64,000 nucleotides of DNA. It comes from Chitinophagaceae bacterium. Its GTDB lineage: Bacteria > Bacteroidota > Bacteroidia > Chitinophagales > Chitinophagaceae. Position 1 is the stretch's first letter. Every line of letters begins with the position of its first letter. The notes beneath the pieces are model-generated. The model saw nothing but the letters and a program-made list of their open reading frames with translations, made no database searches and had not been told where the DNA came from. Where the stretch lies: positions 1-64,000 of the forward strand of contig JAQBNL010000069.1 in the NCBI GenBank assembly GCA_028288585.1, in the 5' to 3' direction. The position numbers and the translations under genes were made by a program. Below are positions 9,039-18,351 of this stretch, piece after piece.

Positions 9039-11126
9039 ATGAAAAAAATATATATCGCAATACTTGGAATATTTTTTATGACGTGTTCCTATGCGCAAAC
9101 AAAAGTAGACAGAACCAAACCACCAGCCGGCGGGCCTGCTCCTGTATTATCTATTGGAGAACCTGTAACGTATCACCTGGCTAATGGCATTACAGTACTG
9201 GTTGTTGAAAATCATAAATTACCTAAAGTATCTGCTACTTACATGATAGATTACGGCCCGGTAACGGAAGGTAATAAAGCCGGTGTTCTTAGTGTGATGG
9301 GTAATATGCTGGAAGAAGGCACAACCAATATGGATAAAGCCGCCTTTGATGAAGCAGTTGATCAAATGGGTGCTAACGTTAACTTAAGTGAAAGAGGAGG
9401 TAATGCATCGGCACTTACAAGATATTTTGATAAATCTTTTATGCTGATGGCAGATGCGCTTTTGCATCCTGCATTTCCTGCTTCCTCTTTTGATAAGATA
9501 AAATCACAAATGCTTACCGGTTTAAAATCAAATGAAAAAAGTGCAAAAGCTATTTCAGCAAGAGTTGTAAATGCATTAAGCTTTGGTGTCACTCATCCTA
9601 CCGGCGAATTTGAAACAGAAGAAACCATTAATAATATTACCCTGGATGATGTAAGAAAATTCTATACCCAATATATTAGTCCATCCCGTGGGTTTCTAAC
9701 TTTTGTTGGAGATATAAAACCTGAACATGCAAAGGAACTGGCTGAAAAAGCATTTGGCAACTGGAAGGGAACTTCTATCTCTTTAATAAACCCGGCAGAT
9801 GTAAAAAATCCGGGTAAAACTGAAATTGACCTCGTAGATGTGCCCAATGCAGTACAATCAGAAATTACGGTTACCAACGTAGTTAGAATACCGATGAGCA
9901 GTCCTGACTATTTTCCTGTTTTATTGGCAAATAATATTTTAGGCGGTAATGCAGATGCAAGATTATTTATGAACCTCAGGGAAAAACATGGCTACACTTA
10001 CGGAGCATATTCAGGCATTGGAAGCGGCCGTTTCCAAGCTACATTTAATGCTTCTGCCTCTGTACGAAATGAAAAGGTTGATAGCGCTGTGATAGAAATT
10101 TTACACGAGATAAATAATATCCGCACCAGTAAAGTGAGCGCTGAAGAATTAAAGAACGCCAAAGCTTTATATGCAGGTAATTTTGCATTAGGTCTGGAAG
10201 ATCCTGCCCGTACTGCAGGCTTCGCCAGTAATATAATTTTAAATAATCTTCCTAAAGATTTCTATAAAACTTATCTGCAAAAAATTAATGCAGTAACTGC
10301 TGAAGATGTTGAAAGAGTTGCTCAAAAATATTTTAATCATGATAACACCAGGATCATTGTAGTAGGCAAAGCGGCAACTGTAAAACCAGGCTTATCAAAA
10401 CTGGGATATGCCGTAAATATGTACGACAGGTTTGCAAAACCAGTACAGGAAACAGTAACTACAACAATGCCATCAACCGGTGTTACTGCAAAAGATATTA
10501 TTGCAAAATATATAATAGCAATTGGCGGAGCAGAAGAATTAAAGAAAATAAATTCAGTGTCGATGACGGGGTCTATGAGCCTCCAGGGAATGAACCTTGC
10601 TGTTACAGAGAAAAAAATGGCTCCTAATATGAGCATGATGGAAATGAATATGAACGGGCAGGCATTGATGCGCAAAATTTTTAATGGTACAACAGGCTAC
10701 CAGTCACAAATGGGAAATAAAAAAGAGCTGGAAGGTGATGACCTTGCTGAAAGTAAAAATACCAAAGGGTTATTTGAACAGTTATTTTACAATGATGGTG
10801 GTTACAAACTGGAAATGGGAGGCACAGAAAAAGTGAATAGTAAAGATGCTTATAAGATTAATGTAACTACTCCATTAGGAACTAAATACACAGAGTACTA
10901 TGATATAAGCACCGGCTACCTGGTAAAAATTGAAAAAACAATAAAGGCGCAGGAACAGGAATTACAGCAAACAATAGAGCATAGCAATTATAAAAAAGTT
11001 GGAAACGTTATGTTCCCTTTTACTAATACAATATCAGTTCAATCGGCCAATGGAGGGCAGGATTTTACGATAGAAGTAACGGATATAAAAATAAATGAAG
11101 GTGTAAAGGCTGAAGATTTTAAGTAG
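9039..11126 (+). CDS. M16 family protein, inactive-type partner with extra C-terminal domain
   Basis: M16 fold motifs (GYTYGAYSGIGSGRF) but SVMGNMLEEGT replaces HxxEH. Extra ~200-aa C-terminal region. Confidence 0.88.
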   Translation: MKKIYIAILGIFFMTCSYAQTKVDRTKPPAGGPAPVLSIGEPVTYHLANGITVLVVENHKLPKVSATYMIDYGPVTEGNKAGVLSVMGNMLEEGTTNMDKAAFDEAVDQMGANVNLSERGGNASALTRYFDKSFMLMADALLHPAFPASSFDKIKSQMLTGLKSNEKSAKAISARVVNALSFGVTHPTGEFETEETINNITLDDVRKFYTQYISPSRGFLTFVGDIKPEHAKELAEKAFGNWKGTSISLINPADVKNPGKTEIDLVDVPNAVQSEITVTNVVRIPMSSPDYFPVLLANNILGGNADARLFMNLREKHGYTYGAYSGIGSGRFQATFNASASVRNEKVDSAVIEILHEINNIRTSKVSAEELKNAKALYAGNFALGLEDPARTAGFASNIILNNLPKDFYKTYLQKINAVTAEDVERVAQKYFNHDNTRIIVVGKAATVKPGLSKLGYAVNMYDRFAKPVQETVTTTMPSTGVTAKDIIAKYIIAIGGAEELKKINSVSMTGSMSLQGMNLAVTEKKMAPNMSMMEMNMNGQALMRKIFNGTTGYQSQMGNKKELEGDDLAESKNTKGLFEQLFYNDGGYKLEMGGTEKVNSKDAYKINVTTPLGTKYTEYYDISTGYLVKIEKTIKAQEQELQQTIEHSNYKKVGNVMFPFTNTISVQSANGGQDFTIEVTDIKINEGVKAEDFK

Positions 11127-11136
11127 AATAAAACAT

Positions 11137-11177
11137 AAAAAAAACTGCGATGTTCCATAAACATCGCAGTTTTTTTA
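11137..11177 (+). terminator. Rho-independent terminator downstream of M16 pair
   Basis: AAAAAAACTGCGATGTT-CCATA-AACATCGCAGTTTTTTT. Confidence 0.9.
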
Positions 11178-11204
11178 TTTACAGAATAGGTGTTTAAGAT
11201 TCTC

Positions 11205-11239
11205 TTATTACTTATTACTTATTACTTATTACTTATTAC
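11205..11239. repeat. Heptamer tandem repeat (TTATTAC)x5
   Basis: Five perfect TTATTAC copies; the last contains the trmH stop codon (TAA on minus strand). Confidence 0.95.
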
Positions 11240-11823
11240 TCATTCTCTATCCCCCACCCCGTTTTTAATCCTGATAATTGTTCTTCTATCAATCTCGGTG
11301 CATCATAATGCCCTGCCATCTGCTTTTGCCGGAAGGCCTCATACAAAGTAACTGCACAGGCAACAGAAATATTTAGTGATTTAATAATGCCAACCTGCGG
11401 AATGATAAAAGTGCCATCAACCAGCTTTGTTATTTCTTCACTAACACCAAATGTTTCGTTGCCAAAAACCAATGCAATAGATTCAGTGAGATCTAATTGA
11501 TGAAGTGTTGTGGACTTTTCATCTAAATGGGTAGCATAAATCTTTTTGTATCGCTTTCTCAATTCAGTAAAGCACTCATCTATATTAGTGAATTGATGAA
11601 TAGTAAGCCATTCAGCCGCCGTGGAAGAACTTCTGTAACCCCATTTTTTATGTGGTGGAATCCTGTTATTTAAAATAAATACATCCTGTATGCCAACCGC
11701 ATCGCAGGTACGCATAACAGCAGAAACATTGTGCGGATCAAAAACGTTTTCCAGCACAACAGTAAGATCAGGTTGCCTTTTATTTAAAACAGAAGTTAAC
11801 CGGTGATAACGCTCAGGTGTCAT
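11236..11823 (-). CDS. trmH: tRNA (guanosine-2'-O-)-methyltransferase, SpoU/TrmH family
   Basis: MTPERYHRLTSVLNKRQPDLTVVLENVFDPHNVSAVMRTCDAVGI closely resembles TrmH; SLNISVACAV motif. Confidence 0.9.
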   Translation of the reverse strand: MTPERYHRLTSVLNKRQPDLTVVLENVFDPHNVSAVMRTCDAVGIQDVFILNNRIPPHKKWGYRSSSTAAEWLTIHQFTNIDECFTELRKRYKKIYATHLDEKSTTLHQLDLTESIALVFGNETFGVSEEITKLVDGTFIIPQVGIIKSLNISVACAVTLYEAFRQKQMAGHYDAPRLIEEQLSGLKTGWGIENE

Positions 11824-11896
11824 ATCAATTAAATAATCTTTATAAACAAAGTTTAAAAGTATTATTTAAAGATCAGCCGAATTGTTTATTACAGCA

Positions 11897-14800
11897 CTAT
11901 TTTATTTTTACAAATTTGCGAACCACTTCCTCTCCGTCTTTGGCAATGATCTTAATAAGATGAGTGCCTGCGGCAAGATTTGAAATATCAATAACTGTAT
12001 TAATTGAATTTATATCACGGCTCATCTCCATTCGCCCTGTGAGATCAATTATTCTCAAGCTGTTGTAATTACTATTTGCTGTTTGAATGGTTAGCGTATT
12101 GGTTGCGGGATTAGGGTAAATTATTACAGGCAGTAGATTAGTTTTATCAAACAACGGTACTATATTACTGTATTGATAAGTATTATCTGTCAAAGAAAAT
12201 TTAAGGCGATAATAATTTTCCCTGCCCGGATGTACGTCTGAATATGAATATTGTATGGAAGCATCATTACCTGGCAATGGAGTTACAGAACCTAAAGTTG
12301 CCCATGATAAATTATCATTACTTCGTTCTAAAGTATAATTAGTAACGGCCAATCCCGAAATATTTTTCCATTTTAAAACATTAGCGGCTGCCTGCCTGTT
12401 TCCCATTAATATATTACCAGGCGATGCAAGTATTTTCAAAAGAAGCCAATCTTCTATTTCGCCATTATTTATTGTAGTAGAATTGTACATGCTCCTTGTT
12501 ATTGGTGCATCGGAAACAATGAGCCTGAAACCTGAATTAGTTATTCCATAGGGTACATACACCGGCACATTTACATTTGTAAGTCCGGTTACAACTGCGC
12601 TGCCACTATAAAAAGAATCTATTCCACTGGTAAAATTTTGATTGCCATCCCAGTCTATCCATATCCCATAATAAACGGTTTTACTAGCCTGGTTTGCATT
12701 GAGCCTTAAAACCCAATTATAATTTGCCCCCGATGCCCCAAAAGAAATGGTTAGCCCATCTTCTTCACTACCGTCACCAGTTGCATCAGCACTATAATTT
12801 TGCGTACATTCCCTGTCAGGCCTGGTTACACCCGCCCAAACTTTTGCAGTTGCAGTATCTTCATAACAAAGTACTGTAGCCGTGGGATAAGTGTTAGGCA
12901 AATCGCCATAATCATAACCTGAAATATATAATTTATAATCTTCTATCTCACCATTGCTTGCCCTGCCATAGCATCGTTCATCAACATTGGTTGTTCCGGC
13001 AACATCAGCAAGAACATCTGTAGTTAATCTTAGGCGTAAATAAGAAACACCCGGGTTAATTGTAGTTCCACAAACGAACGATGAAAGGTTCCATGTTAAT
13101 GTAGCTGTAGTAGCCCCATTTGCTACCGTTGCAGATGCAAATTCACCAGATTCAAAAGAACCATCTACATCAAAATCTATCCATGCATATAAAGTTGCCG
13201 TGCTTCCTGTGGTATTCGTTACAGGAATATTAGATAATGTATATGAAGTAGATTTTACATTCAATGCAGGCAATGTTGAAATTCCATCTTCATCAGCTCC
13301 ATCACCATTTGCAGCTGCGGTTGGCACACCGTCGCCATCTGCGTCTATGGTAGCGCCAATTTTTAAAGTGGTGGCCACACCAAAATGTGTAGGCCCGCAA
13401 TTGGATAATAAAGTATGATAGGTATCCGGCGCATCCCCGGCATCAAAAGCAATAGGATAACATTGACTGAATTCACTGGTATTACCAATATTGGTTCCAC
13501 TTGTTTGAATAGCAACGGCTGTTATATATTTTCCTGAAACAGTTAAAGGAACGCTTGATGCCCATGTCCCGTTTCCTGCACCTCCTCCGGCTCCATTTGT
13601 TGTAAAAACTGCAGATGAACCGATATAAGTTTTTCCCTCTCCATAATTATAGGTTGAATTTGAATAATAATCTACGCCGGCAGTATCGCCATTACAAACA
13701 TCACTACTAAATAATTCAACATAATATTGAGTAGACAATAATCCATTATAGGTTCCCGATATGGTTGCACTGGTACATCCTGTACCTGTAGATGTTGTAC
13801 CGGTTATTACAGGAAAGTTTATCATTTCATTTGGCCCATTATCAACATCTTTATTATCATTACCAGTGGGGCCATCCCAATCCAGATCTATTCCTGATGA
13901 ATATTTACCAAACGCAGGTGCACTGGCAGTACTGTTACTGGCATTCCCGTTATTATAAATACTGTTTTGGCTTATTTTATTTTTCACAGATAGTGTACTG
14001 CCGGAAACATTTAAAATATCTATCCCACGTCCAATATTTTTATATATCTGGTTTTGATAAATCAGATTACCTGAAGATTCTTCTCCGGAATTAATTCCGC
14101 CTATCAACACAGCAGAATAAGTTCCATCAGGAGTAAAGGTTCCATTTTGTGTTACAATATTATTTTGAATCGTGTTCGCATTTGATCCTTTATAGATTTC
14201 AATAGCATGATATGCATTCGCAGCGGCAACCCCATCAGGACGCATACCAAACGTATTATATTGAATGGTATTAAGATCGTTATTTGCGGTAGCATTTCCA
14301 TCAATCCAAACTCCATCATAAGCACTGTTACAATAATAATTTCTTTCAAGAGAATTGGACGCAGATGAACCAATACGGCAGGAAGTTGAATTTAAAATAT
14401 ATGTACCTGAAGAACTTAGTGCTTCCGCAGTAGTTAAGTTAGTACCAAGCCCAAAATAATTACCGGCAACTATACAACTGTTACTATTATCAATGGTTAC
14501 AGCCGAGCCTGAATTGCCAAAATAATTTGATTCATAAGCATCTGATACCCCATCGCCGTTAGTTCCTACTACGGTGCTCGTGCTGGATGAACTGATGTAA
14601 ATACATTTATCAATATAGGTTGCACCCGTACATACAATATTTAATGCAGTAACACCATCCGAGCCTATACCTATTTTATTTCCTGCAACGCGGTTACCTG
14701 TAGATGCCTGTATAACCATTCCATAATTATAACTATTAGCAGAACCAGAAGCAAATGTTACTGAACCGATAACATTTCCTTCTATATTATCTGCCGTGCC

Positions 14801-15847
14801 ATCCCCGTCTGTTCCTACAATATTATTATTACTTGACGTTTTAATTGATATTTGTACGGCTATTATGCTAGTACCGCCATTAGCGTAATTTGGTAAACCC
14901 ACCAGGCCGGTTTTAGTGGTACCAATATAATTACCCTTAATTTTATTGCTGCTACCGCCGATAAATACAATGCCGCAATCAGAATTACCACTGATTACAT
15001 TTCTTTCCAAAGCATCTGATACACCATCACCATTAGTACCAATAATATTTGCAGTACTATAATTTATCTGGATACCTGAACCTCTTTGTGTATTTAATGC
15101 TGTTGTATATAAGGCGGCTGTACCGGTTTCATTAGTTCCCAAATAATTTCCTGCTATTCTGTTTCCTGTACAGTCATTAGCAATAGTTCCGCCTTCATTA
15201 ATTGCAATCCCTTCTCCATAAAATTGGGCTCCATCACCATTACCCGATATAAGGTTGCCCTCATTAGCATCATTACTACCGTCACCATTAGTGCCTATCA
15301 AATTGCTGCTTGCGTTGTTGTTTAGTGCTATTGCATCATCCCAACAGGTCGTAGCTGCTGATATAGATAATCCGTCTGCAGCGGTACCAATATAACAACC
15401 CCATATCCAGTTTGCAGTGGCAGAGGCGCCACTTATATATATTCCTTTAAAAAAATCCTGGATTACTAATCCTTTTATTTCGCAATTTGCAGCGGTAATT
15501 TGAAAACCGTAAATACTGGAAGACCCTGCTCCATTTAAAATAATTTTTAACTGCCGAGCACCTGTACCAAGTTGCCCCTGTACAGCACCGGGTGCAGAAA
15601 AACCATTTATACAAAGAGGATAAGTTATTACCGGGTAATTACTGCCTACAGTCCAGGTAGATGCAATACTAAAATTGATGGTATCTTTTGCTGCGGTAAG
15701 ATTTGCCTGGGTAATACACCAGCGCAAAGAACCTGTTGTTCCGGTTCCCGAGCTTACATCACTATTAGTGTCTACAGTAAAAATAGTAGCATTAACTGTT
15801 TGATAAAAGAAAAGTATAATTAAAGAAGAGAGTATAGTTTTCTTCAT
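11897..15847 (-). CDS. Large secreted right-handed beta-helix protein with two GEVED-type domains and a T9SS C-terminal sorting domain
   Basis: Repeated GTNGDGxxDxxExNxISGN segments, NGEIEDYKLYI and NGEIEDWLLL, C-terminal YPNPATNTLTIQ...GTHLIKIIAKDGEEVVRKFVKIK. Confidence 0.9.
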   Translation of the reverse strand: MKKTILSSLIILFFYQTVNATIFTVDTNSDVSSGTGTTGSLRWCITQANLTAAKDTINFSIASTWTVGSNYPVITYPLCINGFSAPGAVQGQLGTGARQLKIILNGAGSSSIYGFQITAANCEIKGLVIQDFFKGIYISGASATANWIWGCYIGTAADGLSISAATTCWDDAIALNNNASSNLIGTNGDGSNDANEGNLISGNGDGAQFYGEGIAINEGGTIANDCTGNRIAGNYLGTNETGTAALYTTALNTQRGSGIQINYSTANIIGTNGDGVSDALERNVISGNSDCGIVFIGGSSNKIKGNYIGTTKTGLVGLPNYANGGTSIIAVQISIKTSSNNNIVGTDGDGTADNIEGNVIGSVTFASGSANSYNYGMVIQASTGNRVAGNKIGIGSDGVTALNIVCTGATYIDKCIYISSSSTSTVVGTNGDGVSDAYESNYFGNSGSAVTIDNSNSCIVAGNYFGLGTNLTTAEALSSSGTYILNSTSCRIGSSASNSLERNYYCNSAYDGVWIDGNATANNDLNTIQYNTFGMRPDGVAAANAYHAIEIYKGSNANTIQNNIVTQNGTFTPDGTYSAVLIGGINSGEESSGNLIYQNQIYKNIGRGIDILNVSGSTLSVKNKISQNSIYNNGNASNSTASAPAFGKYSSGIDLDWDGPTGNDNKDVDNGPNEMINFPVITGTTSTGTGCTSATISGTYNGLLSTQYYVELFSSDVCNGDTAGVDYYSNSTYNYGEGKTYIGSSAVFTTNGAGGGAGNGTWASSVPLTVSGKYITAVAIQTSGTNIGNTSEFSQCYPIAFDAGDAPDTYHTLLSNCGPTHFGVATTLKIGATIDADGDGVPTAAANGDGADEDGISTLPALNVKSTSYTLSNIPVTNTTGSTATLYAWIDFDVDGSFESGEFASATVANGATTATLTWNLSSFVCGTTINPGVSYLRLRLTTDVLADVAGTTNVDERCYGRASNGEIEDYKLYISGYDYGDLPNTYPTATVLCYEDTATAKVWAGVTRPDRECTQNYSADATGDGSEEDGLTISFGASGANYNWVLRLNANQASKTVYYGIWIDWDGNQNFTSGIDSFYSGSAVVTGLTNVNVPVYVPYGITNSGFRLIVSDAPITRSMYNSTTINNGEIEDWLLLKILASPGNILMGNRQAAANVLKWKNISGLAVTNYTLERSNDNLSWATLGSVTPLPGNDASIQYSYSDVHPGRENYYRLKFSLTDNTYQYSNIVPLFDKTNLLPVIIYPNPATNTLTIQTANSNYNSLRIIDLTGRMEMSRDINSINTVIDISNLAAGTHLIKIIAKDGEEVVRKFVKIK

Positions 15848-16000
15848 AAGAACGGATTCAGAGTTAACAAGAAAACGAAATACAGTAGATAATATTATAT
15901 ACTATACAAGAAATATGACTGAACCATTAAAAAAGACTATTGAAGGGGAGTTTGAATTATTGTGTAGGTAAATTTACGGTCCAAAAAAAATGTAAAAATA

Positions 16001-16032
16001 CTTGCATTTGTCAAAAACGGAATTTACTTTTA
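16001..16032 (+). promoter_or_regulatory. Predicted Bacteroidetes-type promoter of 16200 gene
   Basis: -33-like CTTG (16001-16004), 20-nt spacer, -7-like TACTTTTA (16025-16032). Same arrangement repeats at 16814-16845. Confidence 0.45.
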
Positions 16033-16199
16033 CAGTCCCTAACGCATAATACACAAATAACCTTTACACAGGTTTATACCTTCTCACAAATTTTTTATTG
16101 ACCTAGTATTTTTAAAAGTTGTACATAACATATGTATGCTTAACCTTTTTGAAACAATTATTATCATATAAAATCAAATTCAATTAAAAACTCAATGTT

Positions 16200-16664
16200 A
16201 TGAAAAAAAGTCTACTATGTTTTTTTATGCTGATACTGTGTATTGGCTTACTACCTGGCGGAACATTTGCACAGGATGCGCCGGGCACTTCGGGTGCCGG
16301 AAGCTTAGATGAAAGCGCCGGAAGTGTTGATGGTGCAGGGGTTAATACATTTTCTGCACCCCCACCGTATGTTACTAATCTAAAAAGAAATAATGGTAAT
16401 GGTACAACCGAGTATGGGTCAGCAGAGGCAAGGTTAAACTTTACTAAAAATGTGGGCAATATAGGAGCAATACAATTAATAGGTATTACATATATAGCTG
16501 ATGCGGGTAAATCTGTGTCCAATCTCATAATGTTTAACGGATGTCCAAGTTATGAAAACGGATATTATGGTTATAGTTTACAAAAAAATATTATCCCGGC
16601 GAAGAAACTTATGTTTCACTTTAAGAAGAGCGATGGAAGTTGTTTTTCAATTCCGGAAAATTAA
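16200..16664 (+). CDS. Small secreted protein, paralog 1 of 3
   Basis: Signal peptide ...GTFAQ, then DAPGTSGAGSLDESAGSVDGAG linker and LKRNNGNGT core shared with the next two ORFs. Confidence 0.85.
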   Translation: MKKSLLCFFMLILCIGLLPGGTFAQDAPGTSGAGSLDESAGSVDGAGVNTFSAPPPYVTNLKRNNGNGTTEYGSAEARLNFTKNVGNIGAIQLIGITYIADAGKSVSNLIMFNGCPSYENGYYGYSLQKNIIPAKKLMFHFKKSDGSCFSIPEN

Positions 16665-16693
16665 TAACAACATAGTTAACCTTAGACACTTTA

Positions 16694-16741
16694 ATTCTAA
16701 ATTAAAAAGCCGGCTGCGAAGCCGGTTTTTTAATTTAGAAT
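16694..16741 (+). terminator. Strong terminator hairpin
   Basis: ATTCTAAATTAAAAAGCCGGCT-GCGA-AGCCGGTTTTTTAATTTAGAAT, about 22-bp stem with a GNRA-type loop. Confidence 0.92.
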
Positions 16742-16813
16742 GCGGGATAATATTTTATTTAACTTTTAAAAATTCCCATTCGGCAAAATTTGTATAAATA
16801 TTTATTACAAATA

Positions 16814-16845
16814 TTTGCACTTATCATTTATGGAATATACTTTTA
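16814..16845 (+). promoter_or_regulatory. Predicted Bacteroidetes-type promoter of 16989 gene
   Basis: TTTG (16814-16817), 20-nt spacer, TACTTTTA (16838-16845), inside a leader duplicated from the upstream paralog. Confidence 0.5.
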
Positions 16846-16988
16846 CACTCCCTAACACGAAAGCTTTTACACAGCTTTTACCCTTCACATATTTTTTAAG
16901 TGCTTACGCAGTCAGTTACCTGGCATCGTATTTACTTTTTAAAGCAGTAATTATTATCTAACAATATCTTAAACTAAAACCAATTTCC

Positions 16989-17444
16989 ATGAAAAAGAAA
17001 TTACTCACATCTGGTATTTTATTTATTTCACTTTGCTTTTTTTCGCTAAACATATTTGCACAGGGAGCGCCTGGCGATTCTGGTGGTGGGGATGACCCTA
17101 CCGGAGGTAGTGATGGCGGCGGAACAATTGTAGCGGCTCAGCCATTAGGTGTACATTTTACCCGTAACAATGGAGATGGAACCTGCGGCGGACAGGCACA
17201 AATAAGATTGTATTATACCACGGCTCCTACTGTTGCCCCGGTACTAACACAAATTTATTACCAGGACCAACCTTTATACTCAAATTTGCTCCCGATTACA
17301 GGAAATATTGCAGATTTTGCATCAAAGGGATATGTAAGTTTTTGTCTTCCAACATCCAACATTCCAGCTGCAATAAAATTAACTTTAACCTATACTCCTG
17401 GTGGCACAAACCAGCCAACAGCAGAGATAAGCGGAACTGATTAG
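16989..17444 (+). CDS. Small secreted protein, paralog 2 of 3
   Basis: MKKKLLTSGILFISLCFFSLNIFAQGAPGDSGGGDDPTGGSDGGG...FTRNNGDGTCGGQAQIR. Confidence 0.85.
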   Translation: MKKKLLTSGILFISLCFFSLNIFAQGAPGDSGGGDDPTGGSDGGGTIVAAQPLGVHFTRNNGDGTCGGQAQIRLYYTTAPTVAPVLTQIYYQDQPLYSNLLPITGNIADFASKGYVSFCLPTSNIPAAIKLTLTYTPGGTNQPTAEISGTD

Positions 17445-17468
17445 TTAATAAAGATTTTATTTTTCTAT

Positions 17469-17500
17469 AAAAGCCGGCCATAAAATGCCGGCTTTTTTTT
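17469..17500 (+). terminator. Rho-independent terminator
   Basis: AAAAGCCGGC-CATAAAAT-GCCGGCTTTTTTTT. Confidence 0.92.
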
Positions 17501-17722
17501 ATCAATCGCTATTGATATTTTAAAGAATAATTTAATTTGCTATAGGACTATTACAGATCATCATAGTAATTACCGCATCCAGAAATTGCGCAAAACTCCG
17601 CTTGTATCCGCCTCCTTCTCTTTCTATCTTTGATATAGAAGTGTGGATAAATATTTAGCAATACTATTACTGATTTGCCGTTAGATATTTATTCGCTTTT
17701 TAAAATCTAAACCACCTATCCT

Positions 17723-18217
17723 ATGAAAAAGAAATTACTCACCTTTGCATTTGTTTTACTTTCAGCTTGTATTTTTTCAACAAACTCATTTTCACAGGGA
17801 GCACCTGGCGACGATGGATCCAGCGGTGAAGATGCAGGAGGAGGAAGTGTTGATGGCGGAGGCGCTGCTTTTGTATGTCCAACTGTCTCTTTTAAAAGGA
17901 ATAATGGTAACGGCACTTGTTTGGGATATGCGCAAATAAGAGTAGTATTTTCAGATCAGTTCACTGCGGGCTTTGTTATTCCAACCATAACATCTATTAC
18001 TTACCAGGGACAACCGGTACACTATTCTCTTCCACCCGATGGTATAGTTGGTATTCCAACCTACACAGGCCAGGGTTATATTAGTTATTGCCTTGGTACC
18101 ATGTCCCAATTTCCTGGTTTTAGCAAAGAATTGAATAATATACCTCCGGCGTATAAATTACAAATAACATTTAAATATGGTATAGATAAATACTGTACCG
18201 TATCTGAAAATGATTAA
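17723..18217 (+). CDS. Small secreted protein, paralog 3 of 3
   Basis: MKKKLLTFAFVLLSACIFSTNSFSQGAPGDDGSSGEDAGGGSVDGGG...FKRNNGNGTCLGYAQIR. Confidence 0.85.
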   Translation: MKKKLLTFAFVLLSACIFSTNSFSQGAPGDDGSSGEDAGGGSVDGGGAAFVCPTVSFKRNNGNGTCLGYAQIRVVFSDQFTAGFVIPTITSITYQGQPVHYSLPPDGIVGIPTYTGQGYISYCLGTMSQFPGFSKELNNIPPAYKLQITFKYGIDKYCTVSEND

Positions 18218-18240
18218 ATATCATTTTAATACTGCATATT

Positions 18241-18271
18241 AAAAAAGACCGGCTAACAAGCCGGTTTTTTT
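18241..18271 (+). terminator. Rho-independent terminator
   Basis: ACCGGCT-AACA-AGCCGGTTTTTTT. Confidence 0.88.
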
Positions 18272-18351
18272 ATTCCTTCTTGTAATTGTAGGTAAAAAAT
18301 AAATTGCCATTACCAATCCCTGTTTTATATTTAATTTCTAAAAAATATTTA

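Noticed and set aside
11205-11239. TTATTAC array as CRISPR or coding phase-variation switch
   Set aside because: Units are 7 nt with no spacers, and the repeat sits at the stop codon, so the reading frame is not switched.
13200-14094. Plus-strand ORFs (13200-13418, 13761-13958, 13792-14094) inside the beta-helix gene
   Set aside because: Antisense shadows of a long, well-supported minus-strand gene; no domain, start context or signal.
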